Made by a program: the position numbers and the translations under genes. From positions 1 through 7,965 of the forward strand of contig JAUXBO010000105.1 of the NCBI GenBank assembly GCA_030619345.1: a stretch of DNA of 7,965 bases. Direction: 5' to 3'. Of this stretch, positions 5,195 through 7,965 are shown one piece after another. Source of the DNA: Candidatus Zixiibacteriota bacterium (GTDB lineage Bacteria; Zixibacteria; MSB-5A5; GN15; FEB-12). A model generated the notes under the pieces. The model was not told the origin of the DNA and made no database searches. It saw nothing but the letters and a program-made list of their open reading frames with translations. Positions within the stretch are counted from its first letter, which is position 1. Every line of letters begins with the position of its first letter.

Positions 5195-7965
5195 ATGGTC
5201 AGGGGCTTTTGTGCTACAAGGACCGGAATACTGGAAACAAGTATTAAAAAATCGAGTCCGCTCGAAAATCCGCATTTGGAAAGCGTGCTGAGCCGCATGG
5301 CTGTCGGCCGCCCATTCCAAAGGCTCATTAATGACCTGAATAACAAACAGTTAGCCAGCGTACCCATCGCTGGATTGAGCGGTTCGGCCACGGCTCTTTT
5401 GGTAGAATCAATTGCCAGAGAGGCCAGACGGCCAATTCTGATAGTAACACCAACCGGTGACGAGGCTTCCGATCTGTACGATGATTTGAATTTCCTGGCT
5501 GGAAACGGGTCAGTCGGCCATTTTCCGGCCAGACAGATCCTCCCCTACGATTTTAGAGCCCCGGTCGGCGAAATCATGGGGCGCAGACTATCGACCCTGA
5601 ACGGCCTTATCACTGGTAAGGTCAAGCTGGCCATCTGCCCTATTCGTGCGCTTATGGAACCGACCATCGCACTGGACCAGCTCAAAAAATCCAGTCTTTC
5701 ATTCGAGCGCGGCAGTGAGGTTGATCTCGAAGATTTAACCGTCCGGCTCGTTCGCCTCGGATTCCGACGAGTTTCCGTAGTTGAAGAGGTCGGGGATTTT
5801 GCCGTCCGGGGCGGGCTGATAGATTTTTTCAGTGCCGGAAGCGATGCTCCGGTTCGCGTAGAATTGTTCGACGACGAGATTGATACAATACGTCAATTTG
5901 ATGTCTCCACGCAGCGGACAATAGACTTCATCGATTCGGTTTCCATTCTTCCCAGACGCGAAGTCCCCATCACTCAGGAATCTCTTGAGGCCCACCTGGA
6001 CCACTTGCCTGCCGATGATGCCGATTACATTCGTGATCGTTATCTCAACGATCCGGAGTTGCCGGGACTGGAATGGCTGTCTGTTACGTTCGGTTTACCA
6101 AAAGGCTGCCTGCTCGACTATTTCCATGAGTCAGGGATTATTATTACCTTCAGTTTTGGGAGTATCGAAGCGGAAGCGGAAGCTATAATGAAGGAGGGCG
6201 AGAACTTATACCAGCGACTCAACCGCCAATTGGTATCGCTGCCCAAACCGGAAGAGTACTACCACAGTATCTCCAGCCTATCGAACAGGTTCCAGAAGCA
6301 CGACCGGATTGACCGCCTTCCATTTAGAGGCGGCAAGCCGGGAATAATTGACTTTGGCTGCAAGCCCCACCCTTCTCTCGGCTCACGTCTCGATCTGCTC
6401 GGTGAAACGGTCCAGAAATTCCGCGAGGAGGGAATCGATTTTTTCATCGCCGTAGATTCCAAAGGGCACGAGCAGAGACTGACCGATCTCATGGCCGAAA
6501 AAAGTGGGCTCGACTTTGTTCCACCTCTAAGAGTCGCTGATCTAAAGGGCGGCTTTGTTTGTGCCGACTCAGGCTTTGCAATTCTTACCGACCACGAGAT
6601 TTTCAGCAGACATCATCGGCGCGTACGGCGTAAGAAATTTAAAGAGGGTGTGGCGATCTCAGACTACTCCAGCCTTACCGCTGGTGATTTTGTGGTCCAC
6701 ACCGACTATGGAATAGCCAGGTATCTCGGGCTCAAAACTTTAAACATTGACAATCGCAATCGCGACTGCCTGCAGCTGCAGTATGCCGGAAAAGATAGGC
6801 TGTATGTCCCTATTGAGGAGTTTAATCGCGTATCCAAATACTCCGGTAAGGACAGCGATCCCACGCTCACACCACTCGGCACACCCACCTGGGAAAGACT
6901 GAAGAAAAAGACGAAAAAAGCGGTGACCGATCTGGCCGAAGAACTCATTCGCCTCTACGCCGAACGACAGGCCGCACCCGGATTTGCGTTTGGTGAAGAT
7001 ACGGTATGGCTCAAACAACTTGAGGCCTCGTTCGTTTATGAGGAGACCCACGACCAATTGCGGGCGATTGAAGATGTCAAAAGAGATATGGTCGTCACCA
7101 AGCCGATGGACCGACTTATCTGCGGCGACGTTGGTTTTGGCAAGACAGAGGTTGCGATTCGGGCTGCCTTCAAGGCGATAGAAAACGACAAGCAAGTCGG
7201 TGTCCTGGTACCGACAACGATCCTTGCCCAGCAACACTTTCAGACTTTCTCCGAACGACTGGCAGAGTTTCCTGTCCGGGTGGGCATGCTCTCTCGGTTT
7301 AGGACCAGGGCGCAACAGTTGGAGACGCTTGAAGAGCTCAAGGCCGGAAAAGTGGAACTGGTTATCGGCACTCATCGCCTGCTCTCCAAAGACGTTATCT
7401 TCAAAGATATCGGGCTTCTGATTATTGATGAGGAACATCGCTTCGGCGTCCGCCACAAAGAAAAACTACGCCAGTTAAAGACCAATGTCGACACGATCTC
7501 CATGACGGCCACCCCGATCCCGCGGACCCTGAATCTCTCCATGATGGGTGTCCGTGACATGAGTCTTATTGCCACCTCACCCAAAGATCGTCTTCCCATT
7601 TTGACTGAGATCGCTGAATTTGACCCGGGTCTCATTGCCTCCGCCATCCTCCGCGAAGTGGACCGTGGCGGGCAGGTCTTTTTTGTACATAATCGGGTGC
7701 AGACGATTGACGCCATGCACCGCTACTTGAAAAAAATAGTTCCGCAGGTTGAGATCGCTGTTGCACATGGACAGATGCACGAGAAATCGCACGAAGGAAT
7801 CATGTTGGCCTTCATGGAGAAACGCTTCGATCTACTGCTGTGTACCTCGATTACCGAATCCGGCCTTGACATCCCTTCGGCCAACACGATAATCATTAAC
7901 CGTGCCGACCGTTTTGGGCTGGCCCAGTTATATCAGATTCGCGGGCGGGTGGGGCGCTCGGCTCA
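5195..7965 (+). CDS. mfd: Transcription-repair coupling factor Mfd, truncated at the window edge (about 923 residues visible)
   Basis: Mfd binds RNA polymerase stalled at DNA damage, pushes it off with its ATP-driven motor and recruits UvrA. The frame is unbroken to the last base. Residues about 35-300 match the UvrB-like module, with a degenerate nucleotide site (AGLSGSATALLVESI, around 61-75), LPYDFRAP, and FDDEIDTIRQFDVSTQRT, close to the E. coli sequence. The RNA polymerase-interacting Tudor-like domain is at about 495-548 (AGDFVVHTDYGIARYLGL...LYVPIEEFNRVSKY). The superfamily 2 motor has Walker A GDVGFGKTE (644-652), Walker B DEEHRFGV (745-752), motif III TATPIPRT (771-778), TSITESGLDIP (884-894) and QIRGRVGRS at the edge (about 914-922). 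Roughly 200 C-terminal residues, including the UvrA-masking domain, should lie outside. The ATG at 5195 has no ribosome site, so the first 30 or so residues are uncertain. ATG 5297 (Met35) is an alternative. Confidence 0.97.
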   Translation, partial: MVRGFCATRTGILETSIKKSSPLENPHLESVLSRMAVGRPFQRLINDLNNKQLASVPIAGLSGSATALLVESIAREARRPILIVTPTGDEASDLYDDLNFLAGNGSVGHFPARQILPYDFRAPVGEIMGRRLSTLNGLITGKVKLAICPIRALMEPTIALDQLKKSSLSFERGSEVDLEDLTVRLVRLGFRRVSVVEEVGDFAVRGGLIDFFSAGSDAPVRVELFDDEIDTIRQFDVSTQRTIDFIDSVSILPRREVPITQESLEAHLDHLPADDADYIRDRYLNDPELPGLEWLSVTFGLPKGCLLDYFHESGIIITFSFGSIEAEAEAIMKEGENLYQRLNRQLVSLPKPEEYYHSISSLSNRFQKHDRIDRLPFRGGKPGIIDFGCKPHPSLGSRLDLLGETVQKFREEGIDFFIAVDSKGHEQRLTDLMAEKSGLDFVPPLRVADLKGGFVCADSGFAILTDHEIFSRHHRRVRRKKFKEGVAISDYSSLTAGDFVVHTDYGIARYLGLKTLNIDNRNRDCLQLQYAGKDRLYVPIEEFNRVSKYSGKDSDPTLTPLGTPTWERLKKKTKKAVTDLAEELIRLYAERQAAPGFAFGEDTVWLKQLEASFVYEETHDQLRAIEDVKRDMVVTKPMDRLICGDVGFGKTEVAIRAAFKAIENDKQVGVLVPTTILAQQHFQTFSERLAEFPVRVGMLSRFRTRAQQLETLEELKAGKVELVIGTHRLLSKDVIFKDIGLLIIDEEHRFGVRHKEKLRQLKTNVDTISMTATPIPRTLNLSMMGVRDMSLIATSPKDRLPILTEIAEFDPGLIASAILREVDRGGQVFFVHNRVQTIDAMHRYLKKIVPQVEIAVAHGQMHEKSHEGIMLAFMEKRFDLLLCTSITESGLDIPSANTIIINRADRFGLAQLYQIRGRVGRSA

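Noticed and set aside
5149..5391. Minus-strand 80-codon frame over the mfd start and the divergent spacer
   Set aside because: Mostly antisense to the mfd N-terminus, no family resemblance and no ribosome site.
6740..7456. Minus-strand 238-codon frame and others opposite mfd (5735-6004, 6259-6492, 6706-6948, 7372-7716, 7577-7792)
   Set aside because: All are antisense to continuous Mfd motor and RNA-polymerase-binding domains with canonical motifs, and none has a recognisable family or ribosome site. Plus-frame fragments at 5985-6188, 6984-7181 and 7200-7421 are out-of-frame shadows.

Overview
The window comes from a motile, Gram-negative (diderm) bacterium of medium GC content. The evidence is an outer-membrane beta-barrel protein with a signal peptide and a C-terminal Phe, a flagellar MotA/MotB stator pair, and bacterial mfd and initiator tRNA genes. 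A short Hc1/histone-H1-like protein is reminiscent of Bacteroidota and the wider FCB group. A candidate lineage such as Zixibacteria is possible, but the window alone cannot prove it.

Layout from left to right. (1) The 3' end of an ammonium transporter gene (amt, +) is followed 18 nt later by a TorF/Gcw_chp-type outer-membrane protein gene (+), and the pair ends at a clean intrinsic terminator (1140-1168). (2) A short intergenic stretch holds a GC-rich hairpin that looks like a dispersed repeat. It is followed by an initiator tRNA-fMet gene (-, 1257-1333) with a strong sigma70-type promoter and its own terminator-like hairpin. (3) A CPA2-type cation/proton antiporter gene (-, 1424-2788) lies upstream of the tRNA on the same strand. 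(4) A 275-bp divergent intergenic region carries a probable antiporter promoter and a 15-bp tandem repeat array (2898-2970). (5) motA and motB (+, 3064-4784) form a tight two-gene operon. (6) A shared bidirectional terminator separates motB from a convergent 56-residue Hc1/histone-H1-like gene (-, 4868-5038). (7) A divergent spacer containing an 8-bp inverted repeat leads into mfd (+, from 5195), which runs off the right edge after about 923 codons.

Functionally this is mostly ordinary core genome: ammonium uptake with an outer-membrane partner, ion homeostasis, the torque-generating stator, a nucleoid-associated protein, translation initiation and transcription-coupled repair. I see no phage, insertion-sequence, CRISPR or defence genes. 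The points most worth checking are the amt/Gcw_chp pairing, the 15-bp array between the antiporter and motAB, the C1-U72 mismatch in the initiator tRNA, the unannotated hairpins at 1179-1209 and 5122-5148, and corrected starts for the antiporter and the Hc1-like gene. I did not find convincing evidence of a previously undescribed system.
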